Positions 10,709 through 21,902 are shown, numbered from the stretch's first letter. The stretch is 64,000 nucleotides of DNA from Cerioporus squamosus (GCA_022592435.1 JABYQS010000038.1:184311-248310); one strand, 5' to 3'. The notes: generated by a model not told the origin, from the sequence alone. Numbers and translations are program-made.

Positions 10709-12889
10709 ATGAGCACACACGAAGGTGCTGAACCAGGTCAGCTAGTCATTAACATCGCGCGCTCTTCGCTGTATGGGTCGCTGACGCTTCTGCTTGTCTG
10801 CCAGGCAGGGCCCCCAGGGGTGAGTATCAGGCGTTATGTCGGGCTGTGGCCGTCCGCACCATGGATAACGCGCACCGACTGACCATCGCCCTGTTACAGC
10901 TGGCTTCCGCCGTGCCTTTGGACGCGTCGGCCGCGTCCTTCAAGATGCCGTCCCTCGCCGAAACCGTGAGCTCTCGCGCATGGTTCTCCACGGCAGCCGT
11001 GTTGATATCGCCTGACAGCTCGCCAGCACACCACATTGGTAGAGGGAAATGCAGCGAGGCTCTCAAGTGCGTCGCGCGACGTCGAGAGCGCAGGCGGAGC
11101 TCACAATGGGGTTGGATTGCGCGACGAGCGAATAGGTGCGTTACAAGCTTCGGTCCCGTTAAGTTGTTGATCTTAACGTACACTAGATCCCCCTGGTTCA
11201 GGTCCGACCACACGCTCTGCCTCCAAACCCAAGACGACCCATCTCCGCCCAATCAAGATCACGACGAGCTTTCTCTCCGCCGCGGGCCTCCTGCCTCCCC
11301 AGAGGACGCAGATGAAGGCGAACCATACTCACCGGTTTACGCGCACGACGAGGCCGAGAACCGGACGCAGGTTGACCACGAACACTACCCCGAGCAAGCT
11401 CGCCAGGGCAGCGACGCGTCGGACGACGATTCGGACGTAGATCCTCCAGAGATTCGTATGTTACTGCTCGACCTGTGGGGTTGCAAGTCTTTGACATTGC
11501 CATGGCCAGTAACGAGGGCGGAGAAGCGGAAGAAGCGGTCAAAGTCGCGCAAGAAGGATCGCCGCCGCGCCAAGCGAGCCAAGCAAGGTGCGGAGCGCAA
11601 TACTGCGCCGGACAAGGCGCGTCGGGAGCCCAAGATTGTGACCCTTCGAGCACTCTTGCGCGGGAGCCCCGTCTATGTCAACGTATCTCTCGCAGACGAC
11701 TCCAATTTCTCCCGTTCCAGGCCGGATGCGCCAACTATCTTCCCCGTGGCTTTGTCAGGTTATGTAGGAGCTCGTTATCAGCCGTCTCGCGAAGAGGTGG
11801 AGATGTCGAGCTTGGAAGACTTCATCAGCCGCGGTTTCACTATCCTCGAGTGGGACGGCAAGTGAGTTCATGCGTGGCTCCCCCTTCCATATCCACGCAG
11901 TACTCATGAATGTTCCTTCGGCCAGCACACCTTTGCCTCTGCTCGACGCCGAGGGGCGCGTCTTCGCCGTTCTTGCAGGTTCCCCCAGAGACGAAGACTC
12001 TTGGAACACCACCGTCCGCGACGCCGCAAAAGCAATGCAAGACCTCGAGGCGAGCTATCGGTGGCCTGCTAATGGGAAACCCAACCGTCGTGGGCCGTAT
12101 CCCTCGGCGACCGTAGGCGTGTCATATGGCGGCGGGCAGAAGGTCAGTACTGACGAGCACTACGACTGCCGCATGTTCACACTGATGACAACGCCCATAG
12201 CGGCCCTCAAATATTGCACAAGGCCGGAATGCTGACGCCGTGAACAACATTCTGAAGTCGCCTTCGATAATTCGCCTCACCGGATTCATCAACAGTAGGT
12301 TACTCATGTCTACGGACGACGCGCGCTGATGAACGTTGCCACAGGCGCGTTTAGCCTGTTCGCCCCGGAACTTCACAAGCACTACAACAACAACCTCAAC
12401 AACATCCTCAAGAACGATCCTACGCTTCGTCGACCATTCGACAACTTGGTTTTCGCGGCGGCAACCTTCAACCTAGGCGGCCGTGTCGCAACTAAGATTC
12501 ACCTGGATCATCTGAACCACGCCACTGGATGGTGCGGCGTCGTTGCCCTCGGCGACTTTGACCCCAAAACTGGCGGCCACCTTGTCTTGTGGGACCTCAA
12601 GATCGCCGTTGAATTCCCCTCGGGCGCGGTCATCTTCATCCCCTCCGCCATCCTGCGGCACTCCAACATCGCCATCGCTGAGCACGAAACCCGAATGTCC
12701 TTCACCCAATTCACCGCCAGGGGGCTCTTCCGTTGGGAAGAATGCGGTTTCCGCTCCCAGAAGGACTTTGAGGCTGAAGGTTTGCAGCACGCCAAGTCGG
12801 GTGAGCAGCGTTTTCGCGAGGGCATCGTGAGATTTGGCATCTGGGACGAGTTGAACGCCTCTGCGCTGGAGCGATTGCGCGGTGTTTGA
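10709..12889 (+). CDS. TET/JBP-family 2-oxoglutarate/Fe(II) dioxygenase (fungal, KDZ-associated type)
   Basis: Members of this family oxidise the methyl group of methylated bases in DNA; basidiomycetes carry many copies linked to KDZ transposons. Clear exons are about 11205-11861, 11926-12142, 12201-12294 and 12345-12889. The N-terminal part is acidic, then has a Lys/Arg-rich stretch (KRKKRSKSRKKDRRR, a likely nuclear signal), then PLLDAEGRVFAVLAG, SVGVSYGGGQK and the double-stranded beta-helix core. The core keeps the iron triad and co-substrate residue: H-x-D in KIHLDHLNH, the distal His in AILRHSN, and Arg in ETRMSFTQF, with GWCGVVALGDFDPKTGGHL between them. An in-frame 54-nt stretch near 11456-11509 may be an intron. 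The 5' end before about 11205 is uncertain; ATG 10709 is a guess. The gene ends 78 bp from the convergent transposase gene. Confidence 0.85.
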
Positions 12890-12967
12890 ACGGCGCAGTA
12901 CATGTACCCGCTCATAGACAAATAAGCAATAATATTACTAGGAGCTCCGTGGTGAACAAGTGAGGAT

Positions 12968-15259
12968 CTATGCGCGGGGTAAAGCAAGCTCTTCAAGAGG
13001 GACAAGGCGAGGGTGACTGCCGCGTTTCTCCAAAACAGAGACGGTGTACTCGTTCCTGATGAGAATCATCTCGTCGAGGAAGAAATTGTAGTGCATTTCG
13101 CTCATCTCTCGAACGACAGGGAGGAACTTTCCAAACCACACGTTCGCCTGTTCAGCCGCTGACGAGTTGAACAACCATTGGTTCAGGGCGTTGAAGAGCT
13201 CCGGATACCCGGCCGGGTTGCAATTCAGTTGGCAGAATCCGTCCGAATCCTTGTGCTTGCGAAGGGCATGAAAGACATCGACCGGGAAGCCGATCTGGAG
13301 CAATCGCTCTTCGCCCAGGGCTAGGAGATGCTTGAGGAAGTTGCAATTGTTGTCGAAGAAGATGAAAGAAGGCAGGGCCCGAGGGAAGTGCGGTGGAAAT
13401 GTCGCGACGACGAATCGCTGTGCGAAATAGTAAGTGCCCGACGCCAAAGGACTGCCAACGGACAGAAGACGTACATAGCAGTTCGACATAGACTCTGCCT
13501 CGAAGAAGGTTGCGCGTGAGAGAATGACGCCACAACACCTCACCATGAGCTGTTCATTGTGAGTATACCGCCGCCCTAGCGCGCCTTTCATCTTGGGTTG
13601 CCCCGAGCCGCTGTCCCCTGAGCTGTCCGGCTGCGGTGGAGCCCGCGACGTTCGACGAGCAGTCGAATTGGAAGGGAGCACAACCTCGTCGAAGAGGTCG
13701 TTATCGTCGAGCGCATCGGGGTCGTCACGATCCAAACCATCCGAGAGAGGGAGGTCCGAGGTCACCTCTGTGGACAACCCGCGCATCGCAGACGTCACTG
13801 AGCGATTCTGAAGACGCTTCTTCAAGCGGAAAATCGCCTGGCCTTCTTCACGCTTCTGATCCTCAAATTCGCGATGAGCGGGGGTCGAGCAGGTGCGGCG
13901 ACCTGGCACAGTATCCAGCTCACAGCCTTCCACTGCGCAGATGGAGTTCTTGCCAGCGTGAGCCGAGCAGAACCTGTCGCGAGGCGACAACAGGCGGTTT
14001 GTGCACCCGCTCACATTGCACCTAGGATGCCCGACAGTCACCCCATCCATCACGCACGCGTTCATTCGTTCTGAAGAACAAACCCGGACGTTGTGAGCAT
14101 GTCATGTGCCTCATGCGAGGGAGAACCAGTGACCTACGCCAAGGGGCGTCCGGATTCTGCTCGTCCGGCCCAAAGATTTTCTCGCATTCGTCGCACGCGT
14201 GCGCCCAATGAGGCTGGCCGACCCCGATCATGGCCTCATTTCGAGCAGCAATGGCGGCGTTGAGACGATCGGCATGAACTCCGCCATGAGGCACAAGCAG
14301 CGCGGCATGCTTGCGTTGCGCGTGAAGCAAGAGAGCATGCAAATAAAAGCCGTGCCAAACGGTCTCGGCACTGAGCGGCCTAGCGTCCGGGATATCCGAC
14401 AACCCTAGGTTGTAGATGCAAGCGATCGTTTCGCCAGAGCCACTGCAACACCTTGCATTGAGCGGAGCCCAAGAAAACAGATACGACAGATACGTACTGT
14501 GAGAAAGCCATCTGATTCCGGAACAGCCTGACGAGGCGTGTCTCGACGAAAGAGTACTCTGCGACCTCAAGAACGTCTGGGACGCCGCCGTAGTACTGTC
14601 GAACAGCGTCCGCGTGGCTTGCCTCACGCACAAAGTAGTTTGGCCGATAGGTGGTTTTGCAGTCTAGCAGTCCAGGTGAGCCAGGTCATCTCGCAACACA
14701 GTAGAACGCTTACGACGACAATAGAGAGGTACTACTCGAATAGGGAGAGTGCCTCGGCTGCGGGTATACAGTGTGCCTACGTATCCCTTGTCAATCCCGC
14801 CTAAAGGTTTGCCATAGTCCTTGCAATCAGGCGTTTGGCATTCGCGAACAGGCGGGACAATCGTCTCAGCACCTGTATTACATGAGTTAGGAGAGTACAC
14901 ATGAGAACATCTGAAGTTCGTAACTCACCCAGGCGGCATGTGGGGGCCTCGGCCGATAGCGACACATCGATTTCAGGCGCAGACGCGGTCATCGTCTCTC
15001 CTTCCAACAGCATTGGACCAATGGCCAACCAAACCTCGGTGACTTGAGCAGGAGGCAGATTAGTGCCCATCGACAGCAGATGAGCGACGTTGTCTGGCAG
15101 CGGCGGGAGAGCAACCCGGCGACGCGGAGCGACGAGTTCGAGCAAGGGCAGGAATCGAGTAATCAACTCGAGAAATATGGCAATCTGCACAAAAGAGACC
15201 TCATTATAAAGATCTTCATGATCCAGTAGGCGATCCACAACGTCAGCGAAGAGTGGCAT
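12968..15259 (-). CDS. KDZ-superfamily transposase with CxC5/CxC6-type cysteine clusters
   Basis: DNA transposase of the Kyakuja-Dileera-Zisupton group. Five exons join in phase (14929-15259, 14714-14872, 14498-14663, 14138-14451, 12968-14070) into an open product of about 690 residues. Order: helical N-terminus from MPLFADVVDRLLDHED; a first Cys cluster (CQTPDCKDYGK, then LYCRHCKTTY); a helical part with ACDECEKIF; a second cluster (CNVSGCTNRL, RFCSAHAGKN, CAVEGCELD, RRTCSTPAH) matching the CxC6 pattern; a basic/acidic linker; then the RNase H-like catalytic half with THNEQL, FIFFDNNC, FPVDVFHALRKHKDSDGFC, CNPAGYPEL, FNSSAAEQANVWFG and NFFLDEMILIRNEY. The Asp of FFDNNC and Glu of AAEQANVW fit the catalytic acids; the first Asp is not obvious. 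No internal stop is seen, so the copy may be active. Confidence 0.9.
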
Positions 15260-15439
15260 GAGAGTACTGCGAGGGGGGAGGCGGAGTGGATGGAGTCTCG
15301 ATGAGCGAGCGCGAAGGGACTCGTCGATAAGGGGGGCCGGCAGACGCTGATATACAAACAGAGACCACAAGCGAAGACATACGTACATAGCGTAGGCGCA
15401 CATGCAGGCGGGAGACTGTGTTGGCGTTGCAGCAAGCCT

Positions 15440-15925
15440 GGCACAGGTCGCCAGCAAGACCGTCCGGCAGCCTCGACCGCCCTGGTAGATTGCGATTCCG
15501 GTCAGCTCGACTGTACCGCCAGGACGACCGTCCGGCAGCCTCGACCGTCCTGGTAGCTTCTGATTTCGGTCAGCTCAACTGCCAGGCTAGCGCGACCGTC
15601 CTGGTAGGGTCCGAGTCCGTTCTGCTCGACTGCACGGCTAGGACGACCGTCTGTTCGGCTCGACTGGACCGCTAGCAAGACCGTCGTAGCAGGTTCCGAG
15701 GCCGGTGAGCTCAACTGCCAGGCTAGCACGACTGTCCGGGCAGCTCGACTGGACCGCTAGCAAGACCGCCTGGCAGCATTGACTGCCCTTGAAAGCTCGG
15801 AGTCCGGTCAGCTGAACTGCCAGGCTAGCAAGATCGTCCGGCAGCCTCGACCGACCTCGTAGGTTCCGAATCCGGTCAGCTCGATTGCACCGCTAGGACG
15901 ACCGTCCCGGTAGGTTCCGCAACAT
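15440..15925. repeat. Degenerate minisatellite, about 68-bp period
   Basis: The landmark GGTCAGCTC or a close variant recurs at about 15500, 15568, 15621, 15703, 15738, 15806 and 15873, giving spacings near 68 bp with some partial units. Each unit also carries CTGCCAGGCTAGCA-like and ACGACCGTCC-like blocks and a GGTAG-TTCCGA block. It lies just upstream of the transposase start on its strand. Confidence 0.85.
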
Positions 15926-16292
15926 TGTCTTATATACCTGCAGTCACCCTGGAATCATAATGATCCGGCGGGATCGACAGTCACCCCCTGGTGCCAATGG
16001 CCCGCGATTCGCAATCAGAGGACGCTCCGTGGCGGCAGTTCTTTGAGGCAGCAAGTAAGGCTTTTGAGAAGAAAAGCATAACCGCCCACCAGCCCCGGGA
16101 TCGCCCGCGGAAACGGTGGCCGACCAGCATGCACAGGCGGGTCAGCATCAGCCCTCCATAACGCCTCTCTGCGATCAATGCGAGTTACTCATGTGTATAC
16201 ACTAGACTACCGTACAAATCTACAGCACAGATACAGGCTGAGCGCGCCAGCACAAATAAACGCGAACCCCGACGACCTACCATACAACCTAG
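15926..16292. other. Intergenic, no gene seen
   Basis: About 370 bp between the minisatellite and the end of the next minus-strand gene. No supported coding frame. Confidence 0.5.
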
Positions 16293-18975
16293 TTACATGT
16301 CCGCTTCGCGTACCTGGTATTGGTGATTGAGCCAGTTATTACTGGCGAGCTCGAGCGAGTCGCTGAATAACTTCGCCTTGCCTGCCAAGCGGAGATTGTC
16401 GGCCCATCCTTGCGCATTGTGGATCTTGACTTCGCCTGCACGGATCTGGCGAAGACGCCTGAGGAACCAGCTCTCGCACCAAGGGGTCCAAAAGCCTTGG
16501 TCCATGTGTGAGCCCCGCCAGTGGATCTCCTTCGGCCACCACGACCGGTCTTCCGTTTGACCATTGTCTATAGATGCGTCAGTTGAGAATATGTGCTATA
16601 GTATGGATGTTACGTACTGATGACGACCTTGTAGACTCCGCAAATGACGTCGACCTCATCAGGCGAAAGCTTGTCGTCGCGATAGTCATCGCCGCGGTAA
16701 GGCCGGAACAGCATGGCGTACTCGTCTGTCGCCTTTGAGGGACCCAACGCGACCTCCTCGACCCGGGTCTCTCTGAGGACCTCGAGGGCAAGACGCCAGA
16801 CGATACCGCCGCTTTGGAGGGCTGCACGTGCCCTCGGGCCGCGGAGAAGCGACCGCACGCGAGTCTCGTACGTCCAGTAGTCATACCGATCGAGGTTCTG
16901 CCGCGAGCGCCAACCAAGGACGACTTGGATGTCTGGGCGAAGGGTGACGTTATCGCGAGGACTAGGCTGGACGATGGTATGGAAAGGCATGCCGCAGGTC
17001 ACCATGTAGATGGCAGCCTCACGCCGGCTGTGGACCCCGTGTTGACGCATGAGCTCCAGGACGGTCGTTCCGCTCTTCAGAATGAGGTCCCATGGACAGG
17101 CGGAGTCGTCGTCGCTCGCATAGCGTATGCGATACCAGACCGTACCGTTCAATCGAACCCGGCGCAAGATCATGCAAGGATGACGGAATTGCTCAGCGAG
17201 CAGGGATTCCGGGTGCCTGGGGGCGAGGTCCCACAAGCACTCGGGCGCGCGAGGGTCACGGTCTCCCTTCACGAGCAAGGGGTCGACGAATGCGGAGAGG
17301 GACAGGGAAAAATGACTTTCTTCTGGAAGGTCTGCCTCCAGGTATCCCGTGATTCTGCGCAACGCAGCGACGTTGTGCGCTTTCCACGCGAGGCGGTAGC
17401 GGTTGTCGTACATTGTGATGACACCGTACCGCTTGCGGGCGACCTCTTGCAGCTTCGAAATGTAGGGAACGTAGTCGACGGCGTGGCTGTCATAATACAC
17501 CCGCAAGTCTGTGGCAAAAGACTCCGCGAACGGGTGGTGGACCCCAAGTGTGGCATCCACGGTGGGAGCTTGAGGCGCAGGGATCGCGAGCGAGGCATTC
17601 GGCCTCTCAGGCGAGATAGGCGGGTCATCGGCATAGATGCTATCCTCGTCCTCGTTATTGTCGGCAGTGCGGGTGTCCTCCTCAGCCAGCGGGGAATAGA
17701 TGTCCCATTGGTCCGTCCACGCGTCGTACCGCTTCTGGCGGTGGGAGTACAGCTCCCAAACCTCCCTCAGACGGCCGTTCCTGTGCCCGATGAGCTCGCG
17801 ATGTTCCAGATCAGCCCACTCGGGTGGGCACCAAGGATCGACCTCAGAGTACTTGAGCCAGAGGTAGACGGTCGTCGAGGAGCGTTTGGCCGGTTGTGCG
17901 AAGGTTTGGGCGCACTGATCACGAGCGAGGCGCTGCTCTCGGTTGGCTGCGGTCTCGCTGGCTTCCGCTGCTCGATGTGCGGCTTCTCGACGCACAACGA
18001 ACGAGTAGAAGCTCTCCCCGGGGAGCTGGCCGGGCCCGGGTTTCGGGAAGCTCGGTTCCGGCGGCGCAGGAGGGGGCGCCACGCTGGAACTAGAGGTGGA
18101 GAGGGAGCTCCATCGGAAGAACAGTCGCCATGAGCCGTCTTGGGGGTGAGGGACCTCGTAGACTTGGTCTGGGGGGGGGGGTACATAGGGCGGAGGAAGG
18201 GATGCGCGACGAAGACCTCGTCGAGATTGTCTTTCAGCCAGACGATGTAGACGGGCACGTTCACCCGCACCATGGTCGGAATATGATTCACCCATCTCGT
18301 GCCGCTGTCTTTGGGGGAAGGATAGATGTACGCACCGACGCGGAGGCCTGGCGAGGAGAAGTCGGCGATGACGGATTGCCGGACAAGATCGATCCAGGCC
18401 TCGGGTACCTTCTTGGCCATGAGAGCCGACACCCAAAGTGGCTGCGTCGTCGATAAGTCAGGGGTGGTGAGCGCGATGGCAAGCGAAGTGCGTGCGAGGA
18501 GTGCGCGGAGTGCATCGAGCGATTTCGCGACAGCTCTCCGGGCAGCGACCTCGTGCGGATGGACGTTCTTGTAGCCGTATGCCGACGGTTCGTGCCAGAA
18601 CGCATCGAAGGGGAACCGCGCATCGGGATTGCTAGCGGCGATGCCCAGGAGAATGTTGCTCACATAGAGCAACAGCTCCTCGAGCCGCTCCCAGGCGCCG
18701 CGGACGTTGGCGTCGAGCATGCATCCATTCTGCACGCGGGTCAAAGGGGCGTGTTTCGGATCGATGGCGAGCCGCGCGAGGAACGTAGCCTCGTCGTCGT
18801 ATCTCCTCAGCATGTATGCCAGCTCTGGGCAGCGCTCGGTAACCCAGATCGCGTGACGGAGCTCGCGGCCCTGGAGATTGTACTCTGGGTCAGAGTTGGG
18901 TATGCCGGGGAGGGAATCGCGATCCGAGGGGTTGACGACGGTGTACAGTAGGCCCTCGTAGCGAAAGAACTTCAT
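16293..18975 (-). CDS. Large hypothetical protein, frame broken at an 11-G run
   Basis: Not recognised. Two long minus-strand frames overlap around a homopolymer at 18171-18181. The first starts MKFFRYEGLLYTVVNPSDRD at 18975 and reads to the run; the second continues from it with PPDQVYEVPHPQDGSWRLFF to about 16618. A one-base difference in the run would give a single exon of about 786 codons. A 50-bp intron (16568-16617) leads to a last exon ending NNWLNHQYQVREADM, about 877 residues in all. There is a central acidic region (TADNNEDEDSIYADD), no signal peptide and no obvious membrane segment. Whether the break is real, an assembly error or a missed small intron cannot be told here. Confidence 0.6.
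18171..18181. repeat. 11-base G homopolymer at a coding frame switch
   Basis: Eleven consecutive G on the plus strand (C on the coding strand) exactly where the coding potential of the large hypothetical gene changes frame. Confidence 0.95.
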
Positions 18976-19225
18976 GTACCGCGAGAGGCTGCGGGGTAAG
19001 AGATCAGCGCGCGTGAATAGAGTAGAAATACAGCGCGTGAAAACTTACGGCGGCAGCATGGTGGTGACGCTGGGTTGCATGGTGTGCGCGACGAGGTAGA
19101 GGAGAGACGGACGCTAAATCACGCTGGGTCAGTGGAGTGCTCAATTGCAACGTGTGCAAAATACTTACAGACGCGAGGGGGACGTCGGATGGGTACTGGG
19201 ACGCGATGCGAGCAGATTTGCTGAG

Positions 19226-19480
19226 TTTGCCCGAGGGAATAGCCCCGCACAACCTGCAGCGAGCGGCAACAATGCTTGTGTTACAGAGATGCAGGAGGAA
19301 TGTCTTGACGAGCTTGCGCGGGTAGGGACGAGGCGATGGAGGAAGAGATGGGTAGAAATGAGCTTCGGATGTTGGAGGTTTGCCCGGGGGAATAGCCCCA
19401 CGCAAACGGAATCGAGAGTCTTGAGATAGGCGAAGGCAAGAGGGTCGAACAATTTGCCCGGGGGAATAGCCCCACGCAAA
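19226..19480. repeat. Three copies of a palindromic 28-bp element
   Basis: Copies at 19226 (diverged), 19379 and 19453. Each has outer arms TTTGC...GCAAA and a core CCCGGGGGAATAGCCCC, so the two halves can pair imperfectly as a hairpin. The last two copies are 74 bp apart. They lie 250-510 bp upstream of the start of the minus-strand gene at 18975. Two further copies are at 21903 and 21976. Confidence 0.9.
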
Positions 19481-19667
19481 TCAGGGGGGAAGGTCGTCGT
19501 CGAGGAGGAGTACTTACAGAGGCCAGGATGGCCTTCGCGACTTTTGACGCGTTGTTTGTGCATATTTGCATTGTGGCGCGACACGGTCACGTGCAAGGGC
19601 CGCGCGGGCGCGACTGGTTGCGGTGGCTGTGTATGGGCGTCTCGAAGCTGTGCCACCGGTCAACGGG

Positions 19668-19832
19668 CAGGCCGACCGTATCGAACCCGCAGGTCGACCG
19701 TACTTCATGGATGCACACGTAGGTCGGGCAGGCCGACCGTATCGAACCCGCAGGTCGACCGTACTTCATGGATGCACACGTAGGTCGATCGTATCGAACC
19801 TGCAGGTCGACTGTACTTTACATATGCACACT
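19668..19832. repeat. 61-bp tandem repeat, two full and one diverged copy
   Basis: The unit contains GCCGACCGTATCGAACCCGC and GGTCGACCGTACTTCATGG. It starts at about 19671 and again at 19732. A third, diverged and shorter copy starts near 19783. Confidence 0.9.
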
Positions 19833-19979
19833 GTGATTTGGGTTGTATTCAAACAAATGTAACATTTATTACAATCGACATTGGCAGTCCTTGATGCATA
19901 GACTATCGCACATACGTACATCACTTGTTAATATGAACACACCTGAGCGCGGCCGAGACGAAGCACACAAACCGGAGAA

Positions 19980-21791
19980 TCATACAGCGGGACTCACCTC
20001 CCTGCCTCGCGTCTGCTCATCCTCGTCGTCGTCGTTGTCGTCGGCGGCGGGCATTGCCTGTCCGGAAGACTGGTCATCGTGCTCATCGCGATCATCAATG
20101 AGCTCACCTGCACGCTGATCCCCAAGGACATGCTCACAGAGCCTGCGGAGCAATACTTCGCTGCGGGCCTGAGACCTGCTGGTGAGCTCCTGCGCGGTGG
20201 CCTGCCGTTCGCGTGCATCGGCCACCCGTTCTGACGCGTCGGCCATGCGTGCGACATCTGTCGAGATGGCGGCCAGGGTAGCGCGCCTCGACGGAGGCCG
20301 ACCAGCAGAGTTTTCCTCGGCAGCGGACACAGTGCGAGGAGGACTGCGTGCCGCACGACGTTCAGAGGAAGATCGGCGTGGACGACGCTGACGCGAGCAG
20401 TTCGTGGATGGGCCAGCTTCAGAGCGAGAGGCGGGAGTGGTGCCTTCCACCGCACGGCGGCCCTGCCTTGCCCGACGTATGTCTTGACGGCAATCGATGG
20501 CGACACCCTGTTCGTGCAGGGCCTGAACGTCCTTGTGGTTGACGTCTGGCTTGGCGGTTTTGGGATCGTGGCCAAGGGCCAAGGCTACACACGAGTGAGT
20601 TAGGTTAGGCTAGGAGGGCTTAACGGTGTTCTTACCTGTCTCTGTTTGCCAGTCGCAACTTCTGCGGCAGTTGAGGAGACAGCCCTTGCACTTCCAAGAC
20701 ACCCCGTTAGTCTGCTGGCAGGGCACGCCCATGCGTATGCACGTGCCACACTCGACGCAGCGCACGTCGGCGAGGAGGGGGACAATGGCGTCTTCACCGC
20801 CGTACTTGTCCGCGCGGAGACCGGCCGGGAGTACAACGTCCTCTTGGCGGTCGACATGCACTCCGGTGCTTTCCTGCCACAGCACAATCAGGCGTCTCAC
20901 CTCGGGCTTGCGAACACTTCGATCTTGCGGATATCCGAGTTCCTGGCCTGGGAGAGACGTGATGAGGTTCGTGCAAAGGGTGCCAAAGACAGAACGTACG
21001 TGTGCGTGTCTCCCATTCGCATCCGCGAAGACCCTTCAGCAGAGACCTCTTGCACTTCCAGCTGCATCCGTTCGTCTGCTCACATACCTCGCCAACCGCG
21101 GCACATTCACTACACTGCACTCGCCTAGCTCGCGTGAGCCTGACCTCGAAGTCTGTTGGATAGACACGACGCGACAGCCCAACAGGGAGCAGAAGAGGTG
21201 GGTCAATGTATTCCTCCGAATTGCTGCTGGCGGCTGACGGCGAGCGAGCGGGTGACACTTTGTCGTGGGCAGAGGGCGGGTTGGAAGGCCGAGCCGACCG
21301 GCGCGTCGACCGGGACGGCCGTGTGGAGTGGGCGGGGCCAGTCGACCGGGACCGCCGTGTCGACTGGGAGCGTGCACGCGAGGGGATCCGGGCAGGCGAC
21401 AGGGATCGTGAACGCGAGGGGATCTGGGCATGCGGCGGGGATCGTGAACGCGACGGAGATAGTGAAGTCAACCGAGAGGAGCTGGGGGAAGGGGGTGCGC
21501 GACGCTTCTGTGTCAGTGGAGGCTCCTGAGAGGGGCAAAGCGAGGGGTCGCGAGGCCTCGCTGTCAATGGAGGCTCCAGGAAGGTGTAAGGCGACGGATG
21601 GTGGGCCGGGGATACCCTGAGGTCCCGGTCGGGAGACGGTGGAGAGGATCGACATACATAGCGCGGGGAGAGGGGAATCGACGATGCGTCGTCAAAGTTG
21701 GCCGCCTCATCGGTTTTCAGTGTCGAAACCTCGTCATCTTGGTCGTCCTCGTCATCCTCGGCAAGGTAAGCAATGGCGGACAGGTGACACA
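19980..21791 (-). CDS. Hypothetical protein with duplicated cysteine cluster, possible DNA-binding protein
   Basis: No named family assigned. Three exons: 21791 to about 20984, about 20950-20637, and about 20585-19980. The start chosen is ATG 21791 (MCHLSAIAYLAEDDEDD), because further upstream the frame runs into repeat DNA. The first exon is rich in Ser, Pro and Arg (RS-type). It ends in a cluster CSECAAVGEVCEQTNGCSWK with later CEW. The second exon carries a copy: CVECGTCIRMGVPCQQTNG, SWKCKGCLLNC and SCDW. Such short Cys clusters occur in basidiomycete proteins of unknown role and could bind zinc. The C-terminal exon has a predicted coiled coil (ARMADASERVADARERQATA) and an acidic tail. Nuclear function is inference. 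Confidence 0.55.
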
Positions 21792-21902
21792 TTGGTTGGG
21801 AGTCGTGGTGGGGGTGCACACTCAAATGCTGTGAGGATGGTGGACACGCAAGGCACGGACTGAAGAGATGCGTGGAAGGGAGCGAGCTTGGGATGTCGGA
21901 GG

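Larger units (their letters stand above)
10709..15260. mobile_element. KDZ transposon unit carrying a TET/JBP gene (outer ends unknown)
   Basis: The convergent transposase and TET/JBP dioxygenase genes match the arrangement described for KDZ elements in basidiomycetes, where the two are often neighbours. I found no convincing terminal inverted repeats or target-site duplication, so the limits given are only the outer coding limits. The element could extend to include the orphan genes to the left or the repeats to the right. Confidence 0.55.
18976..19979. other. Intergenic region with palindromic and tandem repeats
   Basis: Upstream side of the minus-strand gene starting at 18975. It contains three copies of the palindromic repeat and a 61-bp tandem repeat, described separately. 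No gene is supported. Confidence 0.6.

Noticed and set aside
10000..16300. Terminal inverted repeats for the KDZ element
   Set aside because: Searched by eye on both sides and found no convincing pair, so element ends are not claimed.
16814..18133. Plus-strand open frame of 439 codons
   Set aside because: It is antisense to the large minus-strand gene at 16293-18975, has no motif, and looks like a GC-rich shadow.
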